DNA of 64,000 bases from Desulfogranum marinum (GCF_016918565.1 NZ_JAFFQD010000024.1:20782-84781), one strand, 5' to 3'. Positions 36,863-46,613 are shown, counted from the first letter of the stretch. The notes: generated by a model from the letters alone, not told the origin. Program-made: numbers and translations.

Positions 36863-38482
36863 TCAGTGAAATGCTGCTTTAAAAAGGGCTTGTGTATACG
36901 CATGTTGTGGCTTGGCAAAAACTGTCGCCGCACAACCGGCTTCAACGATTTTTCCGTTTTGCATGACTGCAATGTTATCTGCTATGGCGCGGATAGTCCG
37001 TAGGTCATGCGTTATAAAGACATAGGTCATACCGTACCGTGTCTGTAATTTTTGTAATAAATCTAAAATTTGATGCTGGATGGTCATATCCAGGGCGCTG
37101 GTCGGTTCGTCCAAAATAAGCAGCTTGGGGCGTAAAATCAATGCCCTGGCTATGGCTATTCTCTGTCGTTGGCCACCTGAGAACTCATGCGGGAAACGAT
37201 CTGCCGCATCCGGATCAAGTTCCACATCGGTGAGGGCATCGTAGATCATCCGGCGGCGTTCTGCCCTGTTCTCGCCGATTTTGTGCACTCCTAGTCCTTC
37301 GCCGATGATCTGTTCAATTGACATACGAGGCGAGAGAGAGGAAAAAGGATCTTGAAAGACAATTTGCAAATCCTTACGATAAGGGCGGAAGCGGCGGTTG
37401 GAAAATGTAGCCAGATCAAGGATCCCGTTGCCCGTGTGATAGAGAACCTGACCGGAAAATTTATAGAGCCCGAGCAGGCACATGGCAAGGGTTGATTTTC
37501 CTGAACCGGATTCGCCGACAATGCCCAGTGTTTTTTTCTTTTCCAGGGAGATGTCCACATGGTCTACTGCTTTGACCACTGTTACTTTCGGTTTCATAAA
37601 CCCAGCCCATCCTGATTTCATGGTAAAGGTGCAGGCAATGTCTTTGAGTTCCAACAGCGGGGGAGTTGCCGGTCGTTCTTTTGCGGTGGCGCTGGGGATG
37701 GAATTAAGCAGGTGGACGGTGTAGGGTTGCTTGGGATCCTTGAATATAGAGAGCGTTGTTCCCTGCTCAATAATTTTGCCTTGATGCATAATGGAAACAG
37801 TCTCTGCTCGTTGCTTAACCATGGTCAGGTCATGGGTGATAAGCAATACAGACATGCCATATTCCTGCTGGATATCTTGGATTAAATCGAGAATCTGTTC
37901 CTGAATGGTGATATCAAGGGCGGTGGTCGGTTCGTCTGCAATAAGCAGTTTCGGTCTGCATGCCAGTGCCATGGCAATCATCACCCTCTGTCGTTGACCG
38001 CCGGAGAGTTGGTGCGGATAAGAGGAAAAACGACTTTCAGGGTTTTTAATGCCGGTGCGGTCCAGCAAACTGATTGCATTTGCATAAGCCTGGGCTTTGG
38101 ATTGCTTTTGGTGGAGCATCAACGGTTCGAGCAGCTGATTACCGATTGTGTAGACCGGGTTGAGAGAGGTCATTGGCTCCTGGAAGATCATGGCTATTTG
38201 GTTTCCGCGCAGGGTCCTGACTTCTTTTTTACTCAGAGCATCTATTCGTTTTCCATTAAAGGCAATACGGCCGCTGCCGGAAACATTGCTAACATCCTCA
38301 AGGAGACGGAGTACGGAAAGAGCGGTAACAGACTTACCTGAACCCGATTCGCCAACAAGGGCATGGATTTCCCCTTGAGCAATGTCAAACGAGACATTGC
38401 TCAGTGAAAATTGTTTCCCATGCATACCCGATGAGGCATCAAACTGAAGGGAGAGGTTCTGGATGGATAGCAGTGCTGTCAT
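36863..38482 (-). CDS. Fused dual ABC ATPase, oligopeptide/microcin C type (YejF/GsiA-like)
   Basis: A 539-residue protein with two complete nucleotide-binding domains. First domain: Walker A GESGSGKSVTA, signature LSGGQRQRV, Walker B LLIADEPTT. Second domain: GESGSGKSTLA, FSGGQRQRI and LLILDEPTS. This is the DppD/DppF-fused form used by peptide importers such as YejABEF. No permease or binding-protein genes are adjacent, so its partners must be elsewhere. It is the first gene of the operon ending with the glycosyltransferase. Confidence 0.9.
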   Translation of the reverse strand: MTALLSIQNLSLQFDASSGMHGKQFSLSNVSFDIAQGEIHALVGESGSGKSVTALSVLRLLEDVSNVSGSGRIAFNGKRIDALSKKEVRTLRGNQIAMIFQEPMTSLNPVYTIGNQLLEPLMLHQKQSKAQAYANAISLLDRTGIKNPESRFSSYPHQLSGGQRQRVMIAMALACRPKLLIADEPTTALDITIQEQILDLIQDIQQEYGMSVLLITHDLTMVKQRAETVSIMHQGKIIEQGTTLSIFKDPKQPYTVHLLNSIPSATAKERPATPPLLELKDIACTFTMKSGWAGFMKPKVTVVKAVDHVDISLEKKKTLGIVGESGSGKSTLAMCLLGLYKFSGQVLYHTGNGILDLATFSNRRFRPYRKDLQIVFQDPFSSLSPRMSIEQIIGEGLGVHKIGENRAERRRMIYDALTDVELDPDAADRFPHEFSGGQRQRIAIARALILRPKLLILDEPTSALDMTIQHQILDLLQKLQTRYGMTYVFITHDLRTIRAIADNIAVMQNGKIVEAGCAATVFAKPQHAYTQALFKAAFH

Positions 38483-38505
38483 ATAATAAAGAATTCGATA
38501 TTGCT

Positions 38506-38740
38506 AACCCGGATTTCTCATTAGTTCAGGCGGCGTCAGGATCAAAGTTTTTGGCTGTGGATAGGTAAGCGAAGACTCTGATAGTTGACTATATTCATTG
38601 CCAAAACACTGAAGAACATGGCGCTGGATGGACTGACCTTTGGTGAACATTAAAAAAACAACGCTATGTGGGTTTGCATAACATACAGAAATTGTTGGTA
38701 ATTTGAAAAAATTAAATAATGTTTATGAGAAATTCGGGCC
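38506..38740. mobile_element. MITE-like element, copy 2 (235 bp)
   Basis: The left end AACCCGGATTTCTCAT (38506-38521) and right end ATGAGAAATTCGGGCC (38725-38740) match the terminal repeats of the copy at 16102-16353 with a few changes, and the shared interior motif GGTAAGCGAAGACTCTGATAGT is present. The rest of the interior has diverged. It is non-coding and lies between the divergent ABC ATPase and amino acid transporter operons. Confidence 0.68.
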
Positions 38741-39017
38741 AAAAGAAAGTTAGGTACTCTACATTAGAGCTAAGCAGAGGGCAACAGGAAGATACAGCTT
38801 TAATTTAACTCTTTTTTTGTTCAACGTCTTGAAAAGAACAAGAAAATTATTAGTATGCACACCAATGTGTCATTATCGGGTAGTCTTTAAAAAATTTTTA
38901 CCGTGGTCGTAACTTTTCTCTTATCCCTCGGCATTTTTTGTATATTTCCGAAAATACGAATATGTACTAAATACATAATTTTGTTAAAAATAATTTGCGT
39001 ATCTCTAACACATCTCT
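38741..39017. other. Upstream region of the amino acid transporter operon
   Basis: An AT-rich non-coding stretch. No confident promoter or riboswitch is recognised. Confidence 0.4.
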
Positions 39018-39809
39018 ATGAAGCCTTCACGATCAAGAAAACAAATTTATCGTGACGTAATCGGCTTTCTTGCTATTGCCTGTTTGAGTGTATGGCTCGT
39101 CATGCGAGGCAGCGATAATATTGCTTATAGCTGGCATTGGAAACAGGTGCCCCGTTATCTCTTTCAAATTTATGATGGGGAATTTATAGCCGGTCCTCTT
39201 CTTCTGGGCCTGGGAGTAACCTTACAAATTACGGTGGTCAGCCTTTTTTTAGCAGGATTTTTCGGCCTTGTCACTGCACTGCTAAGGATGTCTGCCTCCC
39301 CTGTAGGGCGGCTGATAGCCTGGATATATTTGGAAGTTATCCGTAACACACCCCTGCTGGTGCAGATATTTTTTCTTTACTTTGTGATGGCACCGATCCT
39401 TGATATTGGCAGGTTTGCAACCGCGGTCCTTGCGTTGAGTCTTTTTGAAGGCGCGTACGCCTCGGAGATTATACGGGCAGGTATCACTTCTATTTCAAAG
39501 GGGCAGTGGGAAGCAGCCCATAGTCTGGGGTTGAGCCATTATGATACCTATCGCAGGGTCATCCTTCCCCAGGCAATAAGGAGAATCCTGCCCCCCTTGA
39601 CCAGTCAGGCTATTTCGTTGATTAAGGATTCAGCATTGGTGAGTACCATAGCCGTATACGATCTGACCATGGAAGGGCGAACCATTATTGCCGAAACGTT
39701 TATGACCTTTGAAATCTGGTTTACAGTGGCGGCTATTTATCTGTTTATAACCTTGACACTCTCTGGTTTTGTATCATTTTTAGAAAAATATTTTCCGCAG
39801 CGTGCATAG
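39018..39809 (+). CDS. Polar amino acid ABC transporter permease 1 (HisM/GlnP family)
   Basis: A 263-residue permease with about five membrane segments and the family start of the translocation unit, [20 protein letters not shown]. The cytoplasmic EAA loop, which contacts the ATPase, is [34 protein letters not shown] is also typical for polar amino acid systems. It is the first gene of the permease-ATPase-binding protein-permease operon. There is no strong ribosome site before its ATG. Confidence 0.92.
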   Translation: MKPSRSRKQIYRDVIGFLAIACLSVWLVMRGSDNIAYSWHWKQVPRYLFQIYDGEFIAGPLLLGLGVTLQITVVSLFLAGFFGLVTALLRMSASPVGRLIAWIYLEVIRNTPLLVQIFFLYFVMAPILDIGRFATAVLALSLFEGAYASEIIRAGITSISKGQWEAAHSLGLSHYDTYRRVILPQAIRRILPPLTSQAISLIKDSALVSTIAVYDLTMEGRTIIAETFMTFEIWFTVAAIYLFITLTLSGFVSFLEKYFPQRA

Positions 39810-39819
39810 GAGAGGGAAC

Positions 39820-40581
39820 ATGACACCCATGGTACATCCGGAAAGTGAACAATATATTATAATTGCCGAACATCTTAACAAAATTTATCCAGGTTCTATC
39901 AAGGCCCTTGATGACTTCACTGTCAAGGTAAAGAAGGGCGAAGTGGTAGTTGTCATAGGGCCGTCAGGTTCCGGGAAGTCGACCTTTTTGCGGTGTTTGA
40001 ACGGGCTTGAAGAAGTCGATTCCGGTCAAATCATTGTTGATAATATTCCCTTGGATGATAATGAAAAACATCGTCTGGAGATCAGGAGGGAAGTGGGAAT
40101 GGTGTTTCAAGCCTTTAACCTGTTCCCGCACATGACTGTCCTGGAAAACATAAACCTGGCACAGCAGCTGGTGCGCAAGGCGAGCAGGAAAGAAGCCACG
40201 GCCGTTACCCGCTCTTTGCTCGAAAAAGTAGGAGTGGCGAACAAGGCGGACAGTTATCCGGAAGCCCTTTCTGGTGGTCAGCAGCAAAGGGTTGCCATTG
40301 CCAGGGCACTGGCCTTGATGCCAAAAGTGATGCTTTTTGATGAGGCGACAAGTGCGTTGGACCCGGAAATGATCGGAGAGGTCCTGGATGTAATGCGTGA
40401 TCTTGCTGCTGAGGGAATGACTATGGTGGTGGTGACTCATGAAATGGGTTTTGCCAGGGAAGTGAGCGACCGTGTAGTCTTCATGGAAGATGGGCGTATT
40501 GTTGAAGCAGGTGATACAGAGGCTTTTTTTTCTGCACCGCAACAGGAAAGAACCAATGATTTTTTGCGGCAAATTCTGTAA
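39820..40581 (+). CDS. Polar amino acid ABC transporter ATPase (GlnQ family)
   Basis: A 253-residue ATPase with Walker [14 protein letters not shown]-loop [14 protein letters not shown], signature [16 protein letters not shown] and Walker [15 protein letters not shown]. The start at 39820, with GGAGAGGG 7 bases before, is favoured over an ATG 6 codons earlier inside the permease gene. It powers the transporter formed by the two permeases on either side. Confidence 0.94.
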   Translation: MTPMVHPESEQYIIIAEHLNKIYPGSIKALDDFTVKVKKGEVVVVIGPSGSGKSTFLRCLNGLEEVDSGQIIVDNIPLDDNEKHRLEIRREVGMVFQAFNLFPHMTVLENINLAQQLVRKASRKEATAVTRSLLEKVGVANKADSYPEALSGGQQQRVAIARALALMPKVMLFDEATSALDPEMIGEVLDVMRDLAAEGMTMVVVTHEMGFAREVSDRVVFMEDGRIVEAGDTEAFFSAPQQERTNDFLRQIL

Positions 40582-40651
40582 GCTGTTTTTGGACCAAGAG
40601 TAACTTGTTGGTAATACCACATTTTTTACTGCAATCTAAGGAGGCATAATT

Positions 40652-41479
40652 ATGCAAAGCAAGGCTCGACTCGTCGTAATGGTTTTGTCCTTTTTCGTTA
40701 TTGCTGCACTTGTCCAGCCGTGTATGGCAGGAGAACTGCACAATAAACTCGCTGCTGAAAGTACCATAGAGCAGATTGTCAAGCGTGGCACGATCAAGGT
40801 CGGTATGGATATTTTTGTTCCCTGGGCTATGAAAAATAAGAAAGGCGAACTCGTCGGTTTTGAAATAGATGTGGCTAAGCAACTCGCCGAAGACATGGGG
40901 ATTAAGGTGGAATTTGTGCCCACAAAATGGTCAGGGATTATTCCTGCGCTGGCTGCTGGAAAATTTGATGTAATTATTGGCGGTATGACCGTGACCCCCA
41001 AACGGAACATGAAAATTAATTTCACCAGGCCTTATTATTATACCAGTCAGGGATTGCTGGCCAATCGTAAAATGACAGAGGGCTTTACCATTGAAGATTT
41101 CAATAGTCCTGAAGTCACTATTGCTGCCCGTCTTGGTTCCACCGGTGCTGTGGCTGCAAAAGCCAATTTCCCTAAGGCTAGATTGCGGCTGTTTGATGAT
41201 GAACCAGCCGCTGTACAAGAAGTAAAAAATGGACGTGTTCACGCAATGGTAGGAGGACAACCACTACCTGCACACATCGCTTCTGAATCTCCAGATACTC
41301 TGAAAGCATTCGGCGAGCAACTGATGAAGGAGCCAATGTGCTTTGGTATTCGCAAAGGCGATGTGGACACCTTGAATTTTTTTAATAACTGGATCGAGAT
41401 TGTCAGGGCGAAAGGCTGGATTGATGAGAAATACTCCTACTGGTTTGAGAGCACGCAGTGGAAAGATCAGCTGCAATAG
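40652..41479 (+). CDS. Polar amino acid ABC transporter substrate-binding protein
   Basis: A 275-residue family 3 periplasmic binding protein. The signal peptide ends near CMAG, then VKRGTIKVGMDIFVPWAM, GELVGFEIDVAKQLAEDMGI and FDVIIGGMTVTPKRNMKINF are diagnostic segments. The last of these includes the Arg that grips the alpha-carboxylate (RNMKINFT in place of the common R..D/NFS). The ribosome site is TAAGGAGG. It binds a polar amino acid; which one cannot be told. Confidence 0.93.
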   Translation: MQSKARLVVMVLSFFVIAALVQPCMAGELHNKLAAESTIEQIVKRGTIKVGMDIFVPWAMKNKKGELVGFEIDVAKQLAEDMGIKVEFVPTKWSGIIPALAAGKFDVIIGGMTVTPKRNMKINFTRPYYYTSQGLLANRKMTEGFTIEDFNSPEVTIAARLGSTGAVAAKANFPKARLRLFDDEPAAVQEVKNGRVHAMVGGQPLPAHIASESPDTLKAFGEQLMKEPMCFGIRKGDVDTLNFFNNWIEIVRAKGWIDEKYSYWFESTQWKDQLQ

Positions 41480-41512
41480 CAGCATGATCGATTCTTTATA
41501 TATTTTTTAAAA

Positions 41513-42397
41513 ATGCTATCATCCCGTCATAAACTGAGTCTACTCGACTTTCTGCTCATTACCCTGCTGCTTGGTGCAGCAGGGTTTATTATTTTTAGGA
41601 TAACTTTACGCCTTGATTATGATTGGAACTGGTCGATAATCCCCCAGTATCTCTTCCGGTATGATCAGGAACAGGGCCGGTGGGTAACCAATTATCTTGT
41701 CGAAGGTCTGCTGACAACGCTGCGACTCAGTCTTTGGAGCAGTGTGCTTGCATTTGCTCTTGGCTTGCTTATGGCACTTGCCCGTACCAGTTCAAGTCTT
41801 TTTTTACAGTTAATATCTCGCTGTTATATCGAACTGATGCGCAATTTACCGCCATTGGTTATTATATTTATTTTTTATTTTTTTCTTGCCGATCAATTTT
41901 TGCCCCTTTTGGGACTTGATGCTTTGCTCGCCAAAAGTTCACCTGGTTTGCAAAAGCTGGTCGCATTTTGTTTTTCGCCGGTGTCATCGTTGATCCCTTT
42001 TTTGTCGGCCCTTATAACGCTGGCTGTTTTTGAAAGCGCCTATGTGGCAGAAATTCTCAGGTCAGGGATAGAATCCATATCAAGGCATCAGTGGGAGGCA
42101 GCGCATGCACTGGGCCTGAAACGATGGCAGACCTTATATTATATTATTCTTCCCCAGGCTTTTCGGAGGGTGCTCCCCCCTCTGGCCGGGCAGATAATTT
42201 CGTTGATAAAAGATTCTGCTATTGTCTCTGTTATCTCTATCCAAGAACTGACCTATCAAGGGACGCAGCTAATGGCCTCAACCTATTTAACCATTGAAGT
42301 GTGGATTACCATTGCCTGTATGTATCTTTTGCTTACCTTTCCCTGTTCAACAGCCGTGAGCTGGTTGGAGAGACGAATGAGTCGAAATCAAGGGTGA
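41513..42397 (+). CDS. Polar amino acid ABC transporter permease 2
   Basis: A 294-residue permease related to permease 1. It has the translocation-unit start YLVEGLLTTLRLSLWSSVLA and the EAA loop WEAAHALGLKRWQTLYYIIL, followed by PQAFRRVLPPLAGQ. Together the two permeases form a heterodimeric channel. The gene starts 33 bases after the binding protein and ends the operon. Confidence 0.92.
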   Translation: MLSSRHKLSLLDFLLITLLLGAAGFIIFRITLRLDYDWNWSIIPQYLFRYDQEQGRWVTNYLVEGLLTTLRLSLWSSVLAFALGLLMALARTSSSLFLQLISRCYIELMRNLPPLVIIFIFYFFLADQFLPLLGLDALLAKSSPGLQKLVAFCFSPVSSLIPFLSALITLAVFESAYVAEILRSGIESISRHQWEAAHALGLKRWQTLYYIILPQAFRRVLPPLAGQIISLIKDSAIVSVISIQELTYQGTQLMASTYLTIEVWITIACMYLLLTFPCSTAVSWLERRMSRNQG

Positions 42398-42497
42398 GAA
42401 CGCTATTGTTGCACTCTTTGCAAGGCTCCGTTATCCTATGTGTGTTTACTGGTAATGATAAGTAGCTCAGCACTGCCGCACTGTCAGACAGTAAATC

Positions 42498-42539
42498 AGG
42501 CTTTGGATTCAGCGCAGATGCGCTGCGCTTATCCAGCCT
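42498..42539. repeat. REP-like palindromic unit
   Basis: AGGCTTTGGAT at the left and ATCCAGCCT at the right pair with a two-base bulge around an inner perfect palindrome CAGCGCA-GA-TGCGCTG (42510-42525). Such compact GC-rich hairpins between genes are typical of repetitive extragenic palindromes; only one copy is in the window, so repetition elsewhere is unverified. Confidence 0.4.
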
Positions 42540-42610
42540 GCGTACTGGACGGTCGCCGGCTAGAATGTGGTGCAGTGAAGGTTATTTTTTTATTTTAGCT
42601 AGTTGAACAT

Positions 42611-44029
42611 ATGACAAAACATTTTTTTGTTCAGAAAATCCTGTCTTGTTTTCTTTGTATTACCCTGCTTACGCTGCCAACCCATGTGTCTTCCATGACC
42701 ATTGGTGAAGAGCGTCGCATAGGGGAAAAACTGCTTTACTCTGTGCGTGGTGAGTTTACGGTCTTGGATGATCCTGATATTCATCAGTATATCAATCGGC
42801 TTGGGCAGAATGTGCTCAACATTGTTGGCCCGCAATTTTTTGACTATCATTTTTTCGTGGTGAAAAGCTCCCAATTTAACGCCTTTGCCGCACCTGCGGG
42901 GCTGGTTTTTTTCTATACCGGACTGATAAAAACCATGAAGAGCGAGGACGAATTAATGAGTGTCCTTGCCCATGAGATCGGCCATGTGGTTAGCAGGCAT
43001 ATTTCTCAACGGATAGATCAGAGTACCAAGGTCAGCGCAGCAACCCTGGCCTTGGGGATTGCAGGGTTGGCCCTGGGAGTGCCGGCCCTGTCACAGGGGA
43101 TACTGGCAGGGTCGCTTGCTGCAGGGCAGGCTATCCAGCTTCAATACAGTAGAAATGATGAGGAACAGGCTGACCGCCTTTCCTTTGAATGGATGCACGA
43201 AATGCATCGAAACCCCAAGGCCATGGTTGGTATGCTGCGTACCATGAGGCGAATTGCACGCTATAGCTCGGGACAATATCCCCAGTACCTCTTGACCCAT
43301 CCCGATCCTGAGGCCCGACTCGATTATGTTCAGTCTCTGGTTGAACTCGATGAGAGTCAGCAACAGCCGGCGTACTATGTTCCCACAGATAATTTTTCTT
43401 TTCTCCGCTTCAAATATCGGATATTGCAGGAGACCATGGATCCAGAAAAATTACGGGTTTTTTGTTCCAACGCCGCAGCTTCAGACAGTGATAAGGAGCA
43501 GGCAATAATGGCTCGCTTCGGGTTGGCCTTGGTGGAAGCCGATGAGCATAATATTGACCGGGCGCTCGAACTGCTGAACGAGGTGAAAAATAGGTATAAG
43601 GATAAATATGTTCTTGATATAGATGAGGCCGTTATCTATGCTGAAAGTCAGCAGTTTGACCGGGCAAAGGCGATACTGGACAAAATAGTGTATCGGCATC
43701 CAGGAGATATGTATGGGGTGAATCAGTTGGCTTTGGTTGAGTATAAGCTGGGTAATCTTAAAAAAGCTGAACAACTGTTTGCCAGGGTAGCCAAAGATCT
43801 CCCGCAAAATGCAGAGATTTATTATGAATTGGGCCGGTTAAGCGCTGATAAGGGAGAGCAGGGTGTCAGTAGGTTTTATCTTGGTAAATACTATCTGTTC
43901 AAGGGCAGGGTCAAAACTGCAAGGCAGTACTTGGAAAGTGTTTCTAAAGAGAAGGAACTCCCGGAAAAATTGCAAAATGAAGCCCTTGAAATTCTCGATA
44001 AACTCAAAAAATTAGAAAAAGAAAAGTAG
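42611..44029 (+). CDS. M48 family metalloprotease with TPRs (BepA-like)
   Basis: A 472-residue exported protease. The signal peptide is followed by the M48 domain with zinc site HEIGHVVSRH and downstream metal ligand Glu in the RNDEEQADRLSFEWM region. The C-terminal 200 residues are TPR-like helices (FDRAKAILDKIVYRHPGDMY; KKAEQLFARVAKDLPQNAEI). This matches BepA/YfgC, a periplasmic protease and chaperone for outer membrane protein assembly. It is followed 10 bases later by nikR. Confidence 0.9.
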   Translation: MTKHFFVQKILSCFLCITLLTLPTHVSSMTIGEERRIGEKLLYSVRGEFTVLDDPDIHQYINRLGQNVLNIVGPQFFDYHFFVVKSSQFNAFAAPAGLVFFYTGLIKTMKSEDELMSVLAHEIGHVVSRHISQRIDQSTKVSAATLALGIAGLALGVPALSQGILAGSLAAGQAIQLQYSRNDEEQADRLSFEWMHEMHRNPKAMVGMLRTMRRIARYSSGQYPQYLLTHPDPEARLDYVQSLVELDESQQQPAYYVPTDNFSFLRFKYRILQETMDPEKLRVFCSNAAASDSDKEQAIMARFGLALVEADEHNIDRALELLNEVKNRYKDKYVLDIDEAVIYAESQQFDRAKAILDKIVYRHPGDMYGVNQLALVEYKLGNLKKAEQLFARVAKDLPQNAEIYYELGRLSADKGEQGVSRFYLGKYYLFKGRVKTARQYLESVSKEKELPEKLQNEALEILDKLKKLEKEK

Positions 44030-44039
44030 ACTTTAAATT

Positions 44040-44450
44040 ATGCTGAAACGCTTCTCCATATCACTTGAAGAAGAATTGCTGGCCCGGTTTGATACATATA
44101 TTGAGAACAGGGGCTATTCCAATCGTTCTGAGGCTATTCGGGATCTAATCCGTAAGACCCAGGTGAGCGAGGAGTGGGAAAAAGACAGCGAGGTGGTGGG
44201 GGTGGTTACACTTGTTTTCAACCACCATAAATCACAGTTGCAGGAGAAAATTACCGAACTGCAACATAATTATCATAACCTGATCACTTCAACGACCCAT
44301 GTTCACATGGATCATCATAATTGTCTGGAAGTGACCATTGTTAAAGGAAAGGCTTCTACTGTTCAGGAGCTTGCTGCCCAGCTTATGGCACTGAGGGGAG
44401 TCAAAGACGGTAATTTGACTATGTCCAGTACCGGTGGCCATCTCACCTGA
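44040..44450 (+). CDS. nikR: Nickel-responsive regulator NikR
   Basis: A 136-residue protein with an N-terminal ribbon-helix-helix (KRFSISLEEELLARFDTYIE) and a C-terminal ACT domain. The nickel ligands are visible: His in FNHHKS and the HVHMDHHNCLEV segment, giving the His-His-His-Cys site. NikR represses nickel uptake genes when nickel is plentiful. No nickel transporter or hydrogenase gene is in the window. The stop lies only 3 bases from the stop of the convergent response regulator. Confidence 0.93.
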   Translation: MLKRFSISLEEELLARFDTYIENRGYSNRSEAIRDLIRKTQVSEEWEKDSEVVGVVTLVFNHHKSQLQEKITELQHNYHNLITSTTHVHMDHHNCLEVTIVKGKASTVQELAAQLMALRGVKDGNLTMSSTGGHLT

Positions 44451-44453
44451 CAA

Positions 44454-45836
44454 TCACTGGGTTTCTTTATTCCTCCGCCAGTTGGGATGGGTTATGCCAA
44501 ATTTTTTAACCTTGTAGTTGAGCGCTCTTGGGCTTATGCCGAGCACTTTGGCTGCGTTTTTTTGGACCCAGAGGTTTTCCTCCAAGGCATTGATAATGAG
44601 CTCCTTCTCCTGGACGATTAGTGGCTCATTCGATCTGACACGGGGCTTGTATTGGGTGGTATTTATGTCAGGCAAGTGAATCGCCTCTATGTGAATGGTA
44701 TCACTTTCTTCCAAGATGATCGCCCTTTCGATGGTGTTGGCCAGTTGACGAATATTGCCGGGCCAGTGGTAGTGTTGGAGCAAATCGACTGTTTCTGCTG
44801 AAAATCCTTTTATAGTTCTTTTCAACGAAGTCGCAGCTTTTTCCAGCAGCTTTTCAGCTAGTGGTATGATGCAGAGCGGACGCTCGGAAAGTGTAGGCAG
44901 CGGAACAGGGAGTACATTGATTCGGTAAAAAAGATCTTCCCGGAATTTATTGTCATTTACCTGTTGCTGGAGATCTCTGTTGGTTGCCGCAATGACTCGT
45001 ACGTCCACTTCAATGGTTTTGTTGCCTCCAACACGTTCAAATGTCTTTTCCTCGATAACCCGCAGCAGTTTAGATTGGATCTCAAGAGGAATTTCCCCGA
45101 TTTCATCGAGAAATATGGTACCCTCGTCAGCCTGTTCGAAACGTCCGATTCGCTGTTTGTCCGCACCGGTGAACGCTCCCTTTTCATGGCCGAATAACTC
45201 GCTTTCCAGCAGAGTTTCAGGAATGTTGGCACAATTTATTTTTATAAAAGGGTGATGGCGTCGTGGAGAATTGTAATGGACGGTCCCTGATAAAAAGCTT
45301 TTACCTGTCCCTGTCGCGCCGGTTATGAGGATGGTTGAGTCTGAAGAGGCGAATTTTTTAAGACTGGTGATGACGTTTTTGAAACTTGGCGATTTTGCTA
45401 TAATTGCATCGAAATCATAGATTATGTCTTGTCTTCTGCGTAAATAAGCAATTTCGCTATCTTTTGAATGGTCATTAAGAGCCTTTTTGACTACCAACTG
45501 CACTCTGGTTTTCGAAAAGGGAGGGGCTATAAAATCGTAGGCGCCTTCATCAATGGCTTTAAAAATAAAGTTTGTTTCGTCTAAAGGTGAAGTGATGATA
45601 ATCGGCGTGTGAGGTGTTTGCGCCTTAGTATTTTTGAGCAACTCAAAAGTGGTACCATTAGACGGTTTTGTATTGATAAAAATGACGTCATACTTGTTTT
45701 TATTTATCGCTTGTTGAAAAGATTTGTGATCATACCGGAAGGTAAGATTTGAAGTGGGGGCTAACGCTTCTGTAAGAATGTCTTTACTTCCGGAATCTTC
45801 TTCGTATGCTAGAACGGAAACTTTGTGTTTTACCAT
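44454..45836 (-). CDS. Sigma-54-dependent response regulator (NtrC family)
   Basis: A 460-residue regulator. Residues 1-125 form a receiver domain, but the phospho-acceptor region reads YDVIFINTKPSNG, where the usual Asp after the third beta strand appears to be replaced by Asn, so phosphorylation may be lost. The AAA+ domain has Walker A GATGTGKSF, ESELFGHEKGAFTGA (the sigma-54 contact loop) and Walker B GTIFLDEIGE. A Fis-type HTH ends the protein (NAAKVLGISPRALNYKVKKF). No histidine kinase is adjacent; the targets are unknown. Confidence 0.9.
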   Translation of the reverse strand: MVKHKVSVLAYEEDSGSKDILTEALAPTSNLTFRYDHKSFQQAINKNKYDVIFINTKPSNGTTFELLKNTKAQTPHTPIIITSPLDETNFIFKAIDEGAYDFIAPPFSKTRVQLVVKKALNDHSKDSEIAYLRRRQDIIYDFDAIIAKSPSFKNVITSLKKFASSDSTILITGATGTGKSFLSGTVHYNSPRRHHPFIKINCANIPETLLESELFGHEKGAFTGADKQRIGRFEQADEGTIFLDEIGEIPLEIQSKLLRVIEEKTFERVGGNKTIEVDVRVIAATNRDLQQQVNDNKFREDLFYRINVLPVPLPTLSERPLCIIPLAEKLLEKAATSLKRTIKGFSAETVDLLQHYHWPGNIRQLANTIERAIILEESDTIHIEAIHLPDINTTQYKPRVRSNEPLIVQEKELIINALEENLWVQKNAAKVLGISPRALNYKVKKFGITHPNWRRNKETQ

Positions 45837-45962
45837 GGCTGCTGCTCAAGGTCTGTTTCGAATTTGTATTTCAAATACCTTTTTGGTAATTATAATGGCT
45901 TTTACCCTGGAAAGTAAAGAGATGATTTGCAGGACGTCGACTTTTTCTCACTATCTTTTATT

Positions 45963-46430
45963 ATGAAAAATGTGAATGTTGCTTTGGATGCGGCATTAAT
46001 GGAGGCGGCTCTTGCCTGTGCAAAGGAGTCTGCAGCCATGGAAGAAGTGCCGGTGGGGGCTGTGTTGGCAGACAGTAATGGTAATATTATTGCTGCTTGC
46101 GGTAATAACTGCATTGCTGCCAATGATCCGACCGGCCATGCAGAAATACGAACCCTGCGGGAGGCGGCACGCAAGACTGGTAATTATAGATTTCCGGACA
46201 CAACAATGTATGTCACCCTCGAACCTTGTGCCATGTGTGCTGCCGCAATGGTCCATGCCCGGGTGAAAAGAGTCGTTTTCGGCGCTGATGATCCAAAAAC
46301 AGGAGCTGTGCACTCTAAATACCAAATCGGCACAGATGGTAAGTTAAATCACGTTTTTTTAGTGACATCCGGAGTGCTGAAAGAGGAGTGCAGCGTTCTT
46401 TTAAAAAAATTTTTTAAAAGGCGACGTTAA
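45963..46430 (+). CDS. tadA: tRNA-specific adenosine deaminase TadA
   Basis: A 155-residue deaminase that makes inosine at position 34 of tRNA-Arg(ACG). The zinc site is HAEIRTL with the catalytic Glu, and PCAMCAAAMVHARV. FGADDPKTGAVHS and the C-terminal FFKRRR are also typical. The ATG at 45963 gives the usual length; an upstream in-frame TTG would add 12 residues with no homology. It is divergent from the response regulator. Confidence 0.93.
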   Translation: MKNVNVALDAALMEAALACAKESAAMEEVPVGAVLADSNGNIIAACGNNCIAANDPTGHAEIRTLREAARKTGNYRFPDTTMYVTLEPCAMCAAAMVHARVKRVVFGADDPKTGAVHSKYQIGTDGKLNHVFLVTSGVLKEECSVLLKKFFKRRR

Positions 46431-46521
46431 TTTCTATTGTAAATTTTTTACACACAGTATACATACATGCACCCATCAACTCAATTTGCCCAGAGCAATA
46501 TCAATGGCTCTGAAAAAATAT

Positions 46522-46607
46522 GGAGAGGTGACCGAGTGGCTTAAGGTGCACGCCTGGAACGCGTGTGTACGCAAGTACCGTGAGTTCGAATCTCACCCTC
46601 TCCGCCA
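46522..46607 (+). tRNA. tRNA-Ser (anticodon GGA)
   Basis: Acceptor stem GGAGAGG (46522-46528) pairs with CCTCTCC (46597-46603); the discriminator G and an encoded CCA follow. The anticodon stem CACGC/GCGTG encloses GGA at 46556-46558. A long variable arm and the T arm GTGAG-TTCGAAT-CTCAC confirm a class II tRNA. Confidence 0.96.
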
Positions 46608-46613
46608 TTTTGC

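Noticed and set aside
38741..39017. Possible amino acid riboswitch before the ABC transporter
   Set aside because: No lysine, glycine or SAM riboswitch core could be recognised.
44040..44450. Search for a nickel uptake or hydrogenase locus near nikR
   Set aside because: None of the neighbouring genes encode nickel transport or nickel enzymes; the adjacent ABC genes are of amino acid and peptide type.
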